Source: Motiliproteus coralliicola
GTDB taxonomy: Bacteria > Pseudomonadota > Gammaproteobacteria > Pseudomonadales > Balneatricaceae
Direction: 5' to 3'
Assembly: GCF_003345655.1 (NCBI RefSeq)
Contig: NZ_QQOH01000001.1
Coordinates: 1,116,001 to 1,180,000, forward strand
DNA: 64,000 nucleotides
Part shown: positions 16,668 to 28,600 of the stretch, one piece after another
Layout: every line of letters starts with the position of its first letter
How positions within the stretch are numbered: position 1 is the first letter of the stretch
Notes under the pieces: model-generated
Told to the model about the DNA's origin: nothing
What the model saw: only the letters and a program-made list of their open reading frames with translations
Database searches by the model: none
Translations under genes and position numbers: made by a program

Positions 16668-17894
16668 TTAGCCCCCGAAGTCGTCGAGCAGGATGTTCTC
16701 GCGCTCAACGCCCAGATCTTCCAGCATCTTGATAACCGCAGAGGTCATCATGGGCGGTCCACACATATAGAACTCACAATCTTCAGGCGCTTCGTGGTCC
16801 TTCAGATAGTTATCGTACAGTACGTTGTGGATGAAGCCGGTGTAGCCTGACCAATTATCTTCTTCCAACGGATCGGACAGGGCCAGATGCCACTCGAAGT
16901 TTTCGTTCTCTTCGGCCAGCTGGTCGAACTCTTCGCCGTAGAAGGCTTCACGCATGGAGCGTGCACCGTACCAGTAAGAGATCTTACGGGTGGAGTTCAG
17001 ACGCTTGAGCTGATCGAAGATGTGGGAGCGCATCGGCGCCATACCGGCACCACCACCGACGAATACCATCTCTGCATCGGTATCCTTGGCGAAGAACTCA
17101 CCGAACGGACCGTAAACGGTAACCTTGTCACCCGGCTTCAGGCTGAAGACGTAGGAAGACATCTTGCCCGGAGGCAGGTCGTCACGTCCCGGAGGCGGCG
17201 TTGCAACACGGATGTTGAACTTAACCACGCCCTTCTCTTCCGGGTAGTTAGCCATGGAGTAAGCACGGATAACGGTTTCGTCGACCTTGGAGACGTAGCG
17301 CCAGATGTCGAACTTGTCCCAGTCCTCGTGGTATTCCTCTTCGATGTCGAAGTCTTTGTAGGCAGCAACGTGCGGCGGGCACTCCAGCTGCACATAACCA
17401 CCGGCGCGGAAGTCAACATTTTCACCTTCAGGCAGACGCAGGGTCAGTTCCTTGATGAAGGTTGCAACGTTCGGGTTGGAGTCAACGGTACACTCCCACT
17501 TCTTAACGCCGAAGACGTCGTCTTCAACTTCGATCTTCATGTCCTGCTTAACAGCAACCTGACAGGACAGACGCCAGCCCTCGCGGGCCTCGCCCTTAGT
17601 GAAGTGACCTTCTTCGGTCGGCAGCATCTCGCCACCGCCCTCTTCGACGATACACTTACACTGTGCACAGGTACCACCACCACCACAGGCAGAGGACAGG
17701 AAGATGCCCTGACCCGCCAGGGTGCCCAGCAGCTTATCGCCCGCCGGTGCGTGGATGGTTTTTTCGGGATCACCATTGATCTCGATCTTCACGTCGCCGC
17801 TGGAAACCAGCTTGGAGCGGGCGAACAGAATCACCGCTACCAACACCAGTACCACGACCGTGAACATGATTACACCGAGTATAATTTGTTCCAT
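16668..17894 (-). CDS. nqrF: Na+-NQR subunit F (NADH dehydrogenase, 2Fe-2S/FAD)
   Basis: A 408-residue NqrF with one N-terminal membrane helix (about 4-25), a ferredoxin-type 2Fe-2S domain (C70, C76, C79, C111), an FAD domain containing [11 protein letters not shown], and a C-terminal NADH-binding domain with [20 protein letters not shown]. It is the electron entry subunit: NADH reduces FAD, then the iron-sulfur cluster, before Na+ translocation in the membrane subunits. It is the last nqr structural gene before apbE. It starts at ATG 17894. Length and cysteine positions match the Vibrio protein. Confidence 0.97.
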   Translation of the reverse strand: MEQIILGVIMFTVVVLVLVAVILFARSKLVSSGDVKIEINGDPEKTIHAPAGDKLLGTLAGQGIFLSSACGGGGTCAQCKCIVEEGGGEMLPTEEGHFTKGEAREGWRLSCQVAVKQDMKIEVEDDVFGVKKWECTVDSNPNVATFIKELTLRLPEGENVDFRAGGYVQLECPPHVAAYKDFDIEEEYHEDWDKFDIWRYVSKVDETVIRAYSMANYPEEKGVVKFNIRVATPPPGRDDLPPGKMSSYVFSLKPGDKVTVYGPFGEFFAKDTDAEMVFVGGGAGMAPMRSHIFDQLKRLNSTRKISYWYGARSMREAFYGEEFDQLAEENENFEWHLALSDPLEEDNWSGYTGFIHNVLYDNYLKDHEAPEDCEFYMCGPPMMTSAVIKMLEDLGVERENILLDDFGG

Positions 17895-17945
17895 GTTCGT
17901 TTAACCTTTTCTAAATTCGCACTCTGTCGTCAAAGTGGTACAGCC

Positions 17946-18554
17946 TTACAGCTGTACCCCTGAGAAGGACATGAAGCCTAGGGACATCAGACCTACAGTG
18001 ATGAAGGTGATGCCCAGACCACGCAGGCCGTGCGGTACATCTGAGTACTTCAACTTTTCACGAATACCTGCCAGTGCAGTGATCGCGAACGCCCAACCGG
18101 TACCGGCGCCGATGCCGTATACCACTGACTCACCGAAGTTGTAGTCACGCTCTACCATGAACAGCGCACCGGCCATGATGGCGCAGTTAACGGTGATCAG
18201 CGGCAGGAATACACCCAGCGCGTTGTAGAGGGGCGGGAAGTACTTATCCAAGGTCATTTCAAGGATCTGAACCATCGCTGCAATTACGCCGATGTAGGAG
18301 ATCAGGCCCAGGAAGCTCAGATCAACATTCGGCAGACCGGCCCAAGCCAGGGCACCGTCAGCAAGCAGGTAGGTGTAGATCAGGTTGTTAACCGGAACGG
18401 TGATACCCAGTACCACGATAACGGCAACACCCAGACCGATGGCAGTCTGCACCTTCTTGGAGATGGCGATAAAGGTACACATCCCCAGGAAGAAGGAGAG
18501 CGCCATGTTCTCGATGAAGATCGATTTAACGAACAGGCTAATATAATGTTCCAT
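17946..18554 (-). CDS. nqrE: Na+-NQR subunit E
   Basis: A 202-residue integral membrane protein with six predicted helices, beginning [20 protein letters not shown]. NqrE pairs with NqrD in an inverted topology and helps hold the intramembrane iron centre through a cysteine in a half-helix ([11 protein letters not shown] and the VNCAIMAG region). It forms part of the Na+ channel path. The gene lies 15 bases downstream of nqrD. It starts at ATG 18554 with AGGAG about 6 bases upstream. Confidence 0.97.
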   Translation of the reverse strand: MEHYISLFVKSIFIENMALSFFLGMCTFIAISKKVQTAIGLGVAVIVVLGITVPVNNLIYTYLLADGALAWAGLPNVDLSFLGLISYIGVIAAMVQILEMTLDKYFPPLYNALGVFLPLITVNCAIMAGALFMVERDYNFGESVVYGIGAGTGWAFAITALAGIREKLKYSDVPHGLRGLGITFITVGLMSLGFMSFSGVQL

Positions 18555-18569
18555 GTCTCTCTTCTCCTG

Positions 18570-19223
18570 TTACTTGGTGTTCGGCGCGATGGTGAAATCG
18601 GGCGCTTCCACTTGGTTGCTCTTCCAAGCACGCAGACCCCAGATCATCAGACCGATCACGAAGAAGGCAGACGGCGGCAACAGCATCAGGCCGTTAGCCA
18701 CGTACCAGCCACCGTTGTTGACCAGCGAGAAGATCTCGATGCCAAACAGGGAGCCGGAGCCGAACAGTTCACGGATGAAGCCGACGAACATCAGTACCGC
18801 ACCGTAACCCAGGCCGTTACCAATACCGTCCATGAAGCTGATTCCCGGAGGATTCTTCATCGCGAAGGCTTCGGCGCGACCCATGATGATGCAGTTGGTG
18901 ATGATCAGACCAACGAATACGGACAGCTGCTTGGACAGATCGTAAACGAACGCCTTCAGCACCTGATCGACCACGATTACCAGCGAGGCAATGATGGTCA
19001 TCTGTACGATGATCCGGATGTTGTTCGGAATATGGTTCCGAATCAGCGAGACGAACAGGTTTGAGAAAGAACAAACCGCGATTACCGCCAAGCTCATTAC
19101 GAACGCAACATTCAGCGAGCTGGTTACAGCCAGTGCCGAACAGATACCAAGGATCTGCAGTGCGATCGGGTTGTTTTCGAAGACTGGAGTAGTCAGTACT
19201 TCTTTAGTGGTTTGTTTAGCCAT
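18570..19223 (-). CDS. nqrD: Na+-NQR subunit D
   Basis: A 217-residue membrane protein with about six helices, homologous to NqrE. It contains the conserved half-helix cysteines around [13 protein letters not shown] and [15 protein letters not shown], which contribute to the Fe centre. It starts at ATG 19223, 2 bases after the nqrC stop, so translation is coupled. It is part of the Na+-translocating core. Confidence 0.97.
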   Translation of the reverse strand: MAKQTTKEVLTTPVFENNPIALQILGICSALAVTSSLNVAFVMSLAVIAVCSFSNLFVSLIRNHIPNNIRIIVQMTIIASLVIVVDQVLKAFVYDLSKQLSVFVGLIITNCIIMGRAEAFAMKNPPGISFMDGIGNGLGYGAVLMFVGFIRELFGSGSLFGIEIFSLVNNGGWYVANGLMLLPPSAFFVIGLMIWGLRAWKSNQVEAPDFTIAPNTK

Positions 19224-19225
19224 GA

Positions 19226-20011
19226 TTACACCTCACCCGCACGCAGCTTAGCCAGGAAGGGAGCATAACCGTTCTCGCTCAGCCAGAACTTGAACAAGTT
19301 GGTTACACCGACGGAGGTCAGGGTCGCACCGGCCAGACCATCGATCTGGTACTCGGAACCAGCGGCGGAGCGATCCACCTTACCCTTGATCAGAGCAACA
19401 GCAGCGCTGTCGAAGTCGCCATCGGCATAGATCTTCTTGCCGGGCCACTGAGCTTTCCAGCTCGGGTTATCGACTTCACCGCCCAGACCGGGAGTTTCGC
19501 CGTGGGCGAAGAAGGTCATACCAACAACAGTGTTCAGGTCACCTTCCAGTGCCATGAAACCGTACATGGTGGACCACAGACCCTTACCGTGTACCGGCAG
19601 GATCAACTTCTCGATCTTGTCGCCGTTCTTGACCATGTACAGGGTCTTGTAACGGGCGTGTTGGCGAATGCCTGCCAGATCCTGCTCAGCGCTCAGCTTG
19701 ACCGCTTGCTTAGGATCTTTGGCAGCTTTCATTTCGTCGTAAGAAGCCGGATCAATATCATCGGCCCAGGTGTTGGTCTCTAGGTCCAGTACCCGTGCTT
19801 CGATACTCTCGTCGAACAGCGCGAAGACATCTTTACCTTCGGTTTCGATGTTAGCTGCCGCAAGAATGTTGGTTTGCTTGTCCAGCACCTTGTTGGCCTC
19901 TTGCATAGGCTTGAGGCCAACCGCCGCTGCCGATACGAATACTGCGCAAACTACACACAGTGAGACCGTAACGATCAGCGTCTTCTTGATAGTGTCGTTA
20001 TTAGCTGACAT
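19226..20011 (-). CDS. nqrC: Na+-NQR subunit C (covalent FMN)
   Basis: A 261-residue protein with one N-terminal membrane helix (about 9-31) and a periplasmic FMN domain. The FMN attachment motif [10 protein letters not shown] gives T230 as the site modified by ApbE; the usual serine before GAT is alanine here. Electrons pass through this FMN between the Fe centre and NqrB. The start ATG overlaps the end of nqrB by 11 bases, so the genes are translationally coupled. Confidence 0.97.
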   Translation of the reverse strand: MSANNDTIKKTLIVTVSLCVVCAVFVSAAAVGLKPMQEANKVLDKQTNILAAANIETEGKDVFALFDESIEARVLDLETNTWADDIDPASYDEMKAAKDPKQAVKLSAEQDLAGIRQHARYKTLYMVKNGDKIEKLILPVHGKGLWSTMYGFMALEGDLNTVVGMTFFAHGETPGLGGEVDNPSWKAQWPGKKIYADGDFDSAAVALIKGKVDRSAAGSEYQIDGLAGATLTSVGVTNLFKFWLSENGYAPFLAKLRAGEV

Positions 20012-21206
20012 TGCGTAGCATCCTCCGCTTGATGTTGGCCTGCACCACGAAGTAGTCGATCAGCGGTGCAAACAGGTTGGCAAACAGGATTGCCAGCATC
20101 ATGCCTTCTGGGAAGGCCGGGTTGACCACACGGATCAGAACAACCATGAAGCCGATCAGCGCACCGAAGTACAACTTACCGGTATTGGTCATGGAAGCAG
20201 AAACCGGGTCGGTCGCCATGAACATCATGCCGAAGGCAAAACCACCCAAGACCAGGTGCCAGTAGAACGGCAGGCTGAACATCGGGTTGGTGTCGGAGCC
20301 GATCAGGTTGAACAGCAGCGAGGTGCCGATCATACCGATCAGAACGCCGGCAACGATACGCCAGGCAGCGATCTTGAAGAACATCAGTGCACAACCACCG
20401 ATCAGGATAGCCAGGGTGCTAACCTCACCGACAGAACCCTGGATGTTACCGATAAAGGCATCGGCCCAGGTGATGTTGTTGGCCAGGATGTTCTGAACAC
20501 CGCCTTCAGCCGCCAGGCCCAGCGGAGTCGCGCCAGCGAAGCCGTCAACGGCGGTCCAGACAGCGTCACCAGACATCTGCGCTGGGTAGGCGAAGAACAG
20601 GAACGCACGACCGGTCAGTGCCGGGTTGAGGAAGTTCTTACCGGTACCACCGAAGACTTCCTTACCGATCACCACACCGAAGCTGATACCCAGAGCCACT
20701 TCCCACAGCGGGATAGTCGGCGGCAGGATCAGCGAGAACAGAATGGAGGTAACAAAGAAACCTTCGTTAACTTCGTGGCCACGCTTCATCGCGAACAAGA
20801 CTTCCCAGAAGCCGCCCACAATAAAGGTGGTGATGTAGATCGGCAGCCAGTAGACGAAGCCGTAGATAAAGTTATCCCAAACGCTGTCCGGGCTGTTACC
20901 AGCCAGAGCACCGATCAGAGCACCACGCCAACCTTCCATCTGCAGACCGTGCTCGGCAATCGCCGTGTTGGCTTGCAGACCCAGGAAGTAGGCACCGGCG
21001 AACACGGCCGGGAAGGTGCACATCCAAACCAGGATCATCATCCGCTTCAGGTCGACCATGTCACGTACGTGAGAGGCGGTCTTGGTTACCTGACCCGGGG
21101 TGTAGAAAATGGTATCGGCTGCTTCATAGAGCGCGTACCAGTTTTCGTACTTGCCGCCTTTATGGAAGTGCGGCTCCATTTTGTCGAGAATATTTCTGAT
21201 GCTCAC
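20001..21206 (-). CDS. nqrB: Na+-NQR subunit B (covalent FMN, riboflavin)
   Basis: A 401-residue membrane protein with about ten helices. The motif [10 protein letters not shown] places the ApbE-modified FMN on T227. NqrB also binds riboflavin and carries the main Na+ path and the quinone region. The gene starts with GTG at 21206; AGAGGG 7 bases upstream and the matching N-terminal pattern of other NqrB proteins support it over an internal ATG. It lies 3 bases after nqrA. Confidence 0.97.
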   Translation of the reverse strand: MSIRNILDKMEPHFHKGGKYENWYALYEAADTIFYTPGQVTKTASHVRDMVDLKRMMILVWMCTFPAVFAGAYFLGLQANTAIAEHGLQMEGWRGALIGALAGNSPDSVWDNFIYGFVYWLPIYITTFIVGGFWEVLFAMKRGHEVNEGFFVTSILFSLILPPTIPLWEVALGISFGVVIGKEVFGGTGKNFLNPALTGRAFLFFAYPAQMSGDAVWTAVDGFAGATPLGLAAEGGVQNILANNITWADAFIGNIQGSVGEVSTLAILIGGCALMFFKIAAWRIVAGVLIGMIGTSLLFNLIGSDTNPMFSLPFYWHLVLGGFAFGMMFMATDPVSASMTNTGKLYFGALIGFMVVLIRVVNPAFPEGMMLAILFANLFAPLIDYFVVQANIKRRMLRNVS

Positions 21207-21209
21207 GGA

Positions 21210-22538
21210 TTAGCCCTCTTTCTCGATACGCGTCAGGTTATCGCGAAGGATCGGACCGTATTCATACTTGCCCGCACACGCGTAGGTGCACAGCGCCAAG
21301 TCTTCTTCGTCCAATTCCAACGCGCCCAGCGCGATAGCTGAATCCATATCCCCAACAACCAGTGCACGCAGCAGCTGGGTCGGCAGGATATCCATCGGCA
21401 TCAGCTCTTCAAACTGTCCTACCGGCACCATGGCACGCTCGGAGCCGTTGGTGGTGGTAGTAAAGTTGAACAGTTTGTTGGCTTTAAATTTACCGGTCAC
21501 GATGTTCAGCATGGAGTGCTTCTCGGCACCCGGTGCAACCCAACCCATAAAGTCGCGTGAACGACCTTCGAGCAGCACGCTGACCTGAGTGCTGTAGCGA
21601 CCCAGGAAGGCAAACGGACCTTCAGCGGTACGACCGTTGAAGATCGAACCGGAGATAACGCGGTTATCAGCGTCTTTAACGCGGCTAGCAACCAGCTCAT
21701 CGGTGTTGGCGCCCACGCGGGTACGCAGCAGGATGGGCTGAGGAACCTGAGGACCACCCAGCGCGACAACGCGCTCGGTCCACAGCTTGCCGGTTTCAAA
21801 CAGCTTGCCGACAGCGATCACGTCTTGGTAGCCGATGCTCCAGACGGTTTTCTTTTCGCTGACCGGATCCAGGAAGTGGATATGAGTACCGGCGTTACCC
21901 GCCGGGTGCTTACCACTGAACTCCTGCACGGTGGACTCAGCAGCAGCCGGAATATCGGCACCTTCTGCTTTGCACAGGAACAGCTTACCCTGAACCAGCT
22001 TGGACAGGATCTGCTGACCCGCCAAGAAAGCTTCTTTCTGCTCGGCAACAACCACGGCCGGATCGGCGCTTAGCGGGTTGGTATCGATGGCAGTAATGAA
22101 AATGGAGTTCGGGGTGCTTTCAGGCGCAGGAACCTTACTGTACGGACGGGTCCGCAGAGCAGTCCAAAGGCCGGACTCTACAAGGTTTTCAACGACCTGC
22201 TCGCGCGTTACCTGCGCGGCATCGTACTTGGCAAACTCAACAGCTTCGTCACCTTGAACATCGATAACGACAGACTGTAGAGCACGCTTTTCACCACGGT
22301 TAATCGCAGACACGACCCCGCTGGCGGGGGCGGTGTATTTGACACCGGGTGTTTTTTTATCGGAAAAAATCACCTGGCCGAGCTTCACTTGGTCACCGAC
22401 CCGAACTGACATAGTCGGCTTCATGCCAACATAATCAGATCCGAGGACAGCAACCGAGCTTACCTGCGCACCATCTTCGATGGCTTGTCGCGGAGCTCCG
22501 GCAATAGGTAGATCCAGACCCTTAGTGATCCTGATCAT
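21210..22538 (-). CDS. nqrA: Na+-NQR subunit A
   Basis: A 442-residue cytoplasmic-side subunit beginning [14 protein letters not shown], with the conserved segments [18 protein letters not shown] (barrel-sandwich-like) and [19 protein letters not shown] near the C-terminus. NqrA is involved in ubiquinone binding and is the first gene of the operon. A longer open frame reaches 22637, but the extra 33 residues are not conserved-looking and ATG 22538 has TGAGG upstream. The operon runs A-B-C-D-E-F-apbE-nqrM, with sthA last. Confidence 0.97.
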   Translation of the reverse strand: MIRITKGLDLPIAGAPRQAIEDGAQVSSVAVLGSDYVGMKPTMSVRVGDQVKLGQVIFSDKKTPGVKYTAPASGVVSAINRGEKRALQSVVIDVQGDEAVEFAKYDAAQVTREQVVENLVESGLWTALRTRPYSKVPAPESTPNSIFITAIDTNPLSADPAVVVAEQKEAFLAGQQILSKLVQGKLFLCKAEGADIPAAAESTVQEFSGKHPAGNAGTHIHFLDPVSEKKTVWSIGYQDVIAVGKLFETGKLWTERVVALGGPQVPQPILLRTRVGANTDELVASRVKDADNRVISGSIFNGRTAEGPFAFLGRYSTQVSVLLEGRSRDFMGWVAPGAEKHSMLNIVTGKFKANKLFNFTTTTNGSERAMVPVGQFEELMPMDILPTQLLRALVVGDMDSAIALGALELDEEDLALCTYACAGKYEYGPILRDNLTRIEKEG

Positions 22539-22652
22539 GCGCCTCACCCAATCTAAACTTGATATTTCAGGTCCCAACCACAGACTCGGACAATCACCCC
22601 TTCTTTGGGGGTTTGTTCTCCGCGCCCAGAGACCCATCTAAAAAACCGCGTA

Positions 22653-22681
22653 ATTATAAAGACCCACCCTCTGAATTACCA
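22653..22681 (-). promoter_or_regulatory. Candidate nqr operon promoter
   Basis: On the minus strand a consensus -10 TATAAT lies at 22658-22653. A 17-base spacer separates it from a weak -35 (TGGTAA). It predicts a 5' leader of about 110 bases before nqrA. Confidence 0.45.
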
Positions 22682-22852
22682 CTCGCCTTAAGGGTAAGCT
22701 GAGCCTAAACCAAGCCTTTTTGGTCATCAGCTTGCTTAATACTGTCAATTGCTGATAAATCGCACTCCATCAAGCCTAGATAGCCGAAAATTCCACCACA
22801 AAACACCCAAGACAAACCGATCAAAAAACCAACAAAATATTTAATCAGGCAC

Positions 22853-22879
22853 AAAAAAACCGCCCGAAGGCGGTTTTTT
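22853..22879 (-). terminator. Intrinsic terminator of gap
   Basis: On the minus strand CCGCC-TTCG-GGCGG followed by a T7 run: a five-pair GC stem closed by a stable UUCG tetraloop, 14 bases beyond the gap stop codon. The A-run on the 5' side can extend the stem. Confidence 0.92.
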
Positions 22880-22892
22880 AAGGCTCGAAGAC

Positions 22893-24329
22893 TTAGCCTT
22901 CAATCGGGTAGGCAGGCAGCGCAGATTTAGTCATCTGCTGAAGCAGACGGACCACCTGACAGCTGTAGCCGAACTCGTTGTCGTACCAGACGTACAGCAC
23001 GCAGGAGTCACCCTCACCGCTGACAATGGTCGCCAGCCCGTCAACAACGCCAGCGGCGCGTGAGCCAACAAAGTCAGTAGACACTGCTTCCGGAGAGTTG
23101 CTGTAAGCAACCTGCTTTTGCAGGTTAGAGTGCAGCGCCGTGTCACGCAGGAAGTCGTTGATCTCTTCAACGTTAGTGGCTTTATCCAGGTTCAGGTTCA
23201 GGATCGCCATGGAAACGTTCGGAGTCGGAACCCGGATCGCGTTACCGGTCAGCTTACCTTCCATCTCAGGCATCGCCTTGGAAACCGCTTTCGCCGCACC
23301 GGTTTCGGTCAGAACCATATTCAGTGCTGCAGAACGACCGCGACGATCACCTTTGTGGTAGTTGTCGATCAGGTTCTGGTCATTGGTGTAGGCATGAACA
23401 GTTTCAACGTGACCATTCTTCACGCCAAACTTGTCGTGAACCGCCTTCAGTACCGGCGTAATCGCGTTGGTGGTACAGGAGGCCGCAGACAGGATGGTGT
23501 CTTCGGCATCGATATCACCGTTGTTAACACCCATTACGATGTTCTTAACACCTTTACCCGGCGCAGTCAGGATGACGCGTGAAGCACCAGTGGCACGCAG
23601 GTGCAGCGACAGACCGTCGTGATCACGCCACTTACCGGTGTTGTCGATGATAACGGCGTTGCTGATACCGTAGGCGGTGTAATCGATAGTGTCCGGCGCA
23701 TCGGCGTAGATCACCTTGATCACGTTACCGTTGGCGGTGATGGTGTTGTTCTCTTCATCAACGCTGATGGTACCCAGGAAAGAACCATGAACGGAGTCAC
23801 GACGCAGCAGGTTAGCACGCTTCTCCAGATCGCCGCCTTGACCGCGAACCACGATGGCACGCAGACGCAGGCTGTGACCACCGCCGGTCTTGTCGATCAG
23901 CAGACGCGCCAGCAGACGACCGATACGACCGAATCCGTACAGAACAACATCGGTCGGCTGAGCTTCATCACCGTTTGACAGTGCACCAGCCAGCTCCTGC
24001 TTCAGGAATGCTTCGATCGACTGACCGTTGCCTTCCTTGCGATATTTGACCGCCAGCTTGCCGATATCGATATGGGCACGGCCCAGATCCATATTGTCCA
24101 TCGCCTGCAGGATCGGGAAGGTGTCGTGTACGGACAGCTCTTCGCCTTCAACCTGACGCACATATTTGTGGGCTTTCAGGATGTTGATCACAGAACGGTT
24201 AACAATGATCTTACCGTAGATGGAAGACTGAACTTCACGGTCACGGTACAGGCGACCGACAACCGGGATCATCGATTCTGCAACGGCCTCACGCTCTTTC
24301 CAATCGGCGAAAACTTGCTCTTGACTCAC
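22893..24329 (-). CDS. gap: Glyceraldehyde-3-phosphate dehydrogenase, long form
   Basis: A 478-residue GAPDH. Residues 1-125 are an extension found in the long GAPDH class of Pseudomonas-like bacteria; the catalytic part then begins with the NAD(P) motif YGFGRIGR (131-138). The active-site cysteine is C285 in SAASCTTNAITP, and the phosphate-binding and tetramer segments are intact. It oxidises glyceraldehyde-3-phosphate, or runs the reverse reaction in gluconeogenesis. The start is GTG 24329 with GGAG 7 bases upstream. It lies between nqr and mfd, the order I recall from Pseudomonas, but with an AraC-type gene inserted before mfd. Confidence 0.95.
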   Translation of the reverse strand: MSQEQVFADWKEREAVAESMIPVVGRLYRDREVQSSIYGKIIVNRSVINILKAHKYVRQVEGEELSVHDTFPILQAMDNMDLGRAHIDIGKLAVKYRKEGNGQSIEAFLKQELAGALSNGDEAQPTDVVLYGFGRIGRLLARLLIDKTGGGHSLRLRAIVVRGQGGDLEKRANLLRRDSVHGSFLGTISVDEENNTITANGNVIKVIYADAPDTIDYTAYGISNAVIIDNTGKWRDHDGLSLHLRATGASRVILTAPGKGVKNIVMGVNNGDIDAEDTILSAASCTTNAITPVLKAVHDKFGVKNGHVETVHAYTNDQNLIDNYHKGDRRGRSAALNMVLTETGAAKAVSKAMPEMEGKLTGNAIRVPTPNVSMAILNLNLDKATNVEEINDFLRDTALHSNLQKQVAYSNSPEAVSTDFVGSRAAGVVDGLATIVSGEGDSCVLYVWYDNEFGYSCQVVRLLQQMTKSALPAYPIEG

Positions 24330-24582
24330 GGGTTCACTCCAATGTCGTCAGGATGAAAAATTTGGAGGCGGTATTATGCGCTTTTCTCCCCCACCGGGCA
24401 AACCGGTCGATGCAGTACTTTAGCCGTGCCCTTCTGCCTACAGCCCCGTGATCTCGGGCCATTCATCCTGAAAATAACGAACATAGATGTGCAGAAGTTT
24501 TTCCACGCCTTCAAGGACTACGATTCCAGCCCCTTATCCTTTGAGTTCTCTCCGAAATCACCTCCCATCCCGTACTCGAGAT

Positions 24583-25455
24583 TCATTCTCTAAGTGGAAG
24601 ATAGATATCCGTCAACAACGCCTCCGGTGCGACTTCACGCGGATTGTTCAGATAGTCCTCGAAGCAAGGCTGATCCCCAAGCTCCTCCCCGGACTGGGGT
24701 AACCAAACACTAAACAACCAGTGATAAGCCTGCTGCAGTCCGGCGTAAGGCCCCTTAAACCGGAGCACTGCGTAGCGGCCAGCAGCCACCTCCAACTGCT
24801 CTACCTCATCCGGGATCGCCAACCCATGATCAGGTTTAAGAACGGCACAAGCATGGGATCGCAAATCCTGCGGTGCAACACAGGTGGGATCATCATGGTA
24901 AATCCCGATAACCGTCTTCAAATAGCGCCAGGCATCTACCTGCATCAACCAGGCATTCAATTTCTCAAAGGCCTTTCCAATCTCAATATAGGGCCCCTGA
25001 TGCCGCACCCCCACAATGGGGATCGGCTGTTCAATCTGCTCAATCCTTACATCCATCATCGCTTCTTCTACCATCGCCTCGTTCTCCTTGGCCGCTATGG
25101 CTAACACAAACTTTGAATGACTCCCCTCGGCGCGAAAGCGTGCCGGTGGCAGTCCATAGGCTTGACTGAACGCACGATTGAAAGACGGCAGAGCACTATA
25201 TCCAGATGATCTGGCGATCTGCTCCACGCTCAGCTCGGTATTGATCAGCCGTGCCGCAGCCTGGTGCAGTCGCAATCGTTTTACGGTCGCCGCCAGCGTC
25301 TCACCACAGATTGCTTGATAGACTCGATGCCAATGGGTTGGCGACATGTGGGCAATATCAGCCAAACTATTCAGATCGAGCGGCTCGTCAAGATGCTCGT
25401 AGATATAATCAACAACCCGCTGGAAACGAGCCTGGTAGTGGTAGCGATCAACCAT
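24583..25455 (-). CDS. AraC-family regulator with GyrI-like domain
   Basis: A 290-residue protein with an N-terminal AraC-type DNA-binding domain (about 5-110; DIAHMSPTHWHRVYQAICGETL and IARSSGYSALPSFNRAFSQAYG). The C-terminal domain (about 125-290) is GyrI-like/SOUL-fold, of the kind that binds small drugs in Rob- and BmrR-type regulators (IPIVGVRHQGPY; LPLRE at the end). It probably senses a small molecule. It starts at ATG 25455. No obvious target gene is adjacent; mfd is divergent, 215 bases away, and is unlikely to be the target. Confidence 0.9.
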   Translation of the reverse strand: MVDRYHYQARFQRVVDYIYEHLDEPLDLNSLADIAHMSPTHWHRVYQAICGETLAATVKRLRLHQAAARLINTELSVEQIARSSGYSALPSFNRAFSQAYGLPPARFRAEGSHSKFVLAIAAKENEAMVEEAMMDVRIEQIEQPIPIVGVRHQGPYIEIGKAFEKLNAWLMQVDAWRYLKTVIGIYHDDPTCVAPQDLRSHACAVLKPDHGLAIPDEVEQLEVAAGRYAVLRFKGPYAGLQQAYHWLFSVWLPQSGEELGDQPCFEDYLNNPREVAPEALLTDIYLPLRE

Positions 25456-25670
25456 AGATTCTGTTCTCTTTGTATTCCTCTGATGAGAAAGCTAGCACGG
25501 CTCTATTTAACAATTCTTGCGCTATTGATACCCGAACAGGTGCCCCCTACTTCTCAGCCCAGATTCGACCTGTCCGTTATCTGCAATGGCGGGCAATCTG
25601 AATTGCGGATTCGCACGATCTGGCTACAATGCCTTGCTCTGCCATCACTCGTTAGTTTTCAAGACAATCC

Positions 25671-28600
25671 ATGCCTTTGCTCCTTAGCTCCAGCCTGCCT
25701 GCCGTCACGGCCTCTAAAACCCGTTACATTGATAACCTGAGCGGAAGTTCCGCCGGCCTGCTGCTGGCCGAACTGGCTGATCAACACCCCGGATTAACGC
25801 TGGTCGTCAGCCGTAACGTCGAATCAGCCATTGCGCTGGAAGCCGCACTTGGCTTTTTCCGCCCGGAGCTGGAACTGTTGGGTTTTCCCGATTGGGAAAC
25901 ACTGCCGTACGATAATTTCTCTCCTCACCAAGACATCACCTCGCAGCGGCTCACCTGCCTGAACCGACTGCCCCAGCTGAAAAAAGCCGTGCTGATCGTG
26001 CCGGCCACGGCATTAATGCAGCGTTTGCCGCCGCGCAGTTTTATTGCGGCCCACTCACTGGTGATGGACAAAGGTCAGATCCTGGATCTCGAGCAACTGC
26101 GGCATGACCTGGCCGAAAACGGCTACCGCGCCGTGGATACCGTCTACGAACATGGCGAGTTTGCCGTACGTGGCTCGATCCTGGATATCTTCCCGATGGG
26201 CTCTCGCCTGCCCTACCGGATCGACCTGTTCGACGACGAGATCGACAGCCTGCGCACCTTCGACCCGGAAAACCAACGCTCCATCGAACAGGTCGACTCC
26301 GCCAGGCTGTTACCGGCGCGCGAATTCCCGCTGGATAAAGCCTCTATCGCCCGCTTCCGCCAACAGTGGCGCGAGCGCTTTGATGTCGACCCGCGTCACT
26401 GCCCGGTGTATCAGGACATCAGCAACGCCATCGCTCCGGCCGGCATCGAGTATTACCAACCGCTGTTCTTTGAGCAGACCGCCAGCCTGCTCGACTTCCT
26501 ACCACCCCAGTGCCAACTGCTCACCGAGCAGGGACTCGAGGAGGGGCTGCAAGAGTTCTGGGGCGAGATCGAAAGCCGCTACGAGAGCCGACGCTACGAT
26601 ATCGAGCGCCCTATCCTGCCCCCCCACGAGGCCTTTATCCCTCAGGAATTGGTCTTCGCCGGTCTCAAAACGCTACCGCGCAGCGATTTCAGCCTAAAGC
26701 CTGATGCCCGCAAACACGGTCACCAGCCGCCGCTACAAGCGCCACCCGAGCTGCCCGTCAACGCCAAAGCCGAGCAACCACTGAGCAAATTGCAGCTGCA
26801 CCTGAAGCAATCCGGTCACCGTACCCTGCTGCTGGCCGAATCAGCCGGTCGCCGCGAAGCCCTGCTGGAGCTGCTGCAGCGCTATAACCTGACGCCCGAG
26901 CCGATCGACAGCTGGCAGCAATTTGTCGAGACGAATCCAACGCTGGCCATCCTGGTCGGCCCACTGCAACAGGGTCTGGTACTGCCGCAAGCCCAGCTGG
27001 AGATCATCACCGAGAGCCAGCTGTTCGGCCAACGGGTGATGCAGAGCCGGCGGCGTCAAAAAGCCTCCGACAATGCGGACCTGATCTTCCGCAACCTGAC
27101 CGAACTGCAGATCGGTGCCCCCGTGGTTCACGATCAGCACGGCATCGGTCGCTACCTCGGCCTACAGACCCTGGAACTGGAAGGACAGGCCAACGAATTC
27201 CTGACCCTGGAGTACGCCGACGGCGCCAAGCTCTACGTGCCGGTCTCCTCGCTGCACCTGATCTCCCGCTACTCCGGCGCCTCCGACACCCTGGCGCCGC
27301 TGCATAAGCTGGGAACCGAGCAGTGGAGCAAGGCCAAGCGCAAGGCCGAGGAGAAGATCCGCGACACCGCCGCCGAACTGCTCGATATCTACGCCCGCCG
27401 CGCCGCTCGAGAAGGCAAGCAGTTCAAACTCAGCGACACCGACTACCGCATCTTTGCCGACGATTTCCCGTTTGAAGAAACGCCGGATCAGGAGCTGGCG
27501 ATCGACGCAGTGATCCGCGATATGACCGCACCGACCCCGATGGATCGCTTGGTTTGCGGTGACGTTGGCTTTGGCAAGACCGAAGTAGCGCTACGGGCGG
27601 CCTTCGTGGCGGTTCAGAACGGATTCCAGGTCGCGATTCTTGCCCCGACCACGCTACTTGCCCAACAGCATTACCAGACCTTTGCCGATCGCTTTGCCGA
27701 CTGGCCGGTCAATGTGGAAGTGTTGTCACGATTCCGCACCGGCTCCCAGACCAATAAAACGATCCAGGGACTCAACGAGGGCCGGGTCGATATCGTCGTC
27801 GGCACCCACAAACTGCTTTCCAGCCAGATCGACTTCAAAGCACTGGGGCTGCTGATTATCGACGAGGAACATCGTTTCGGCGTCGGCCAGAAAGAGAAGA
27901 TCAAACAACTGCGGGCCAGTGTCGACATCCTGACTCTGACCGCCACCCCGATCCCCCGAACCCTGAACATGTCGATGTCGGGCATTCGGGATCTGTCGAT
28001 CATCGCCACCCCGCCAGCCAAACGCTTGTCGGTCAAAACCTTTGTGCGGGAGAAAGATCGCGCCCTGTCCAAGGAGGCAATCCTGCGGGAGCTACTGCGC
28101 GGCGGCCAGGTCTACTACCTCCATAACGAGGTTAAAACAATCGACAATGTCGCTCGGGAGCTGGCCGAACTGGTACCCGAAGCCCGGATCGCCATCGGTC
28201 ATGGTCAGATGCGCGAGCGTGAGCTTGAGCAGGTGATGTCGGATTTCTACCACAAGCGTTTCAATGTACTGGTCTGTACCACCATCATCGAAACCGGTAT
28301 CGACATCCCCAATGCCAACACCATCATCATCGAGCGCGCCGACAAGTTCGGCCTGGCTCAGCTACACCAGTTGCGCGGCCGTGTCGGTCGCTCCCACCAT
28401 CAGGCTTACGCCTACCTGCTGACGCCCCATAAGAAAGCAATGACCGGCGACGCCCTCAAACGTCTGGAGGCGATCGAGGCGGCCGACACCCTCGGTGCCG
28501 GCTTCACCCTGGCAACCCACGACCTGGAGATCCGCGGTGCCGGCGAGCTGCTCGGGGACGAACAGAGCGGCCAGATGGAAGGGATCGGTTATTCGCTCTA

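Larger units (their letters stand above)
22539..22892. other. nqr operon 5' region and gap 3' region
   Basis: About 350 bases upstream of nqrA (minus strand). AT-rich in the half near gap. It contains the nqr promoter candidate and the gap terminator, listed separately. No open frame looks coding. Confidence 0.5.

Noticed and set aside
20256-21341. A 361-codon plus-strand frame antisense to nqrB
   Set aside because: Composition is Asp/Gln/Arg/His-rich with no motif; nqrB is certain. Similar antisense frames over nqrF (16887-17963), the AGCS gene (38548-39657) and dctP (44031-45059) were rejected for the same reason.
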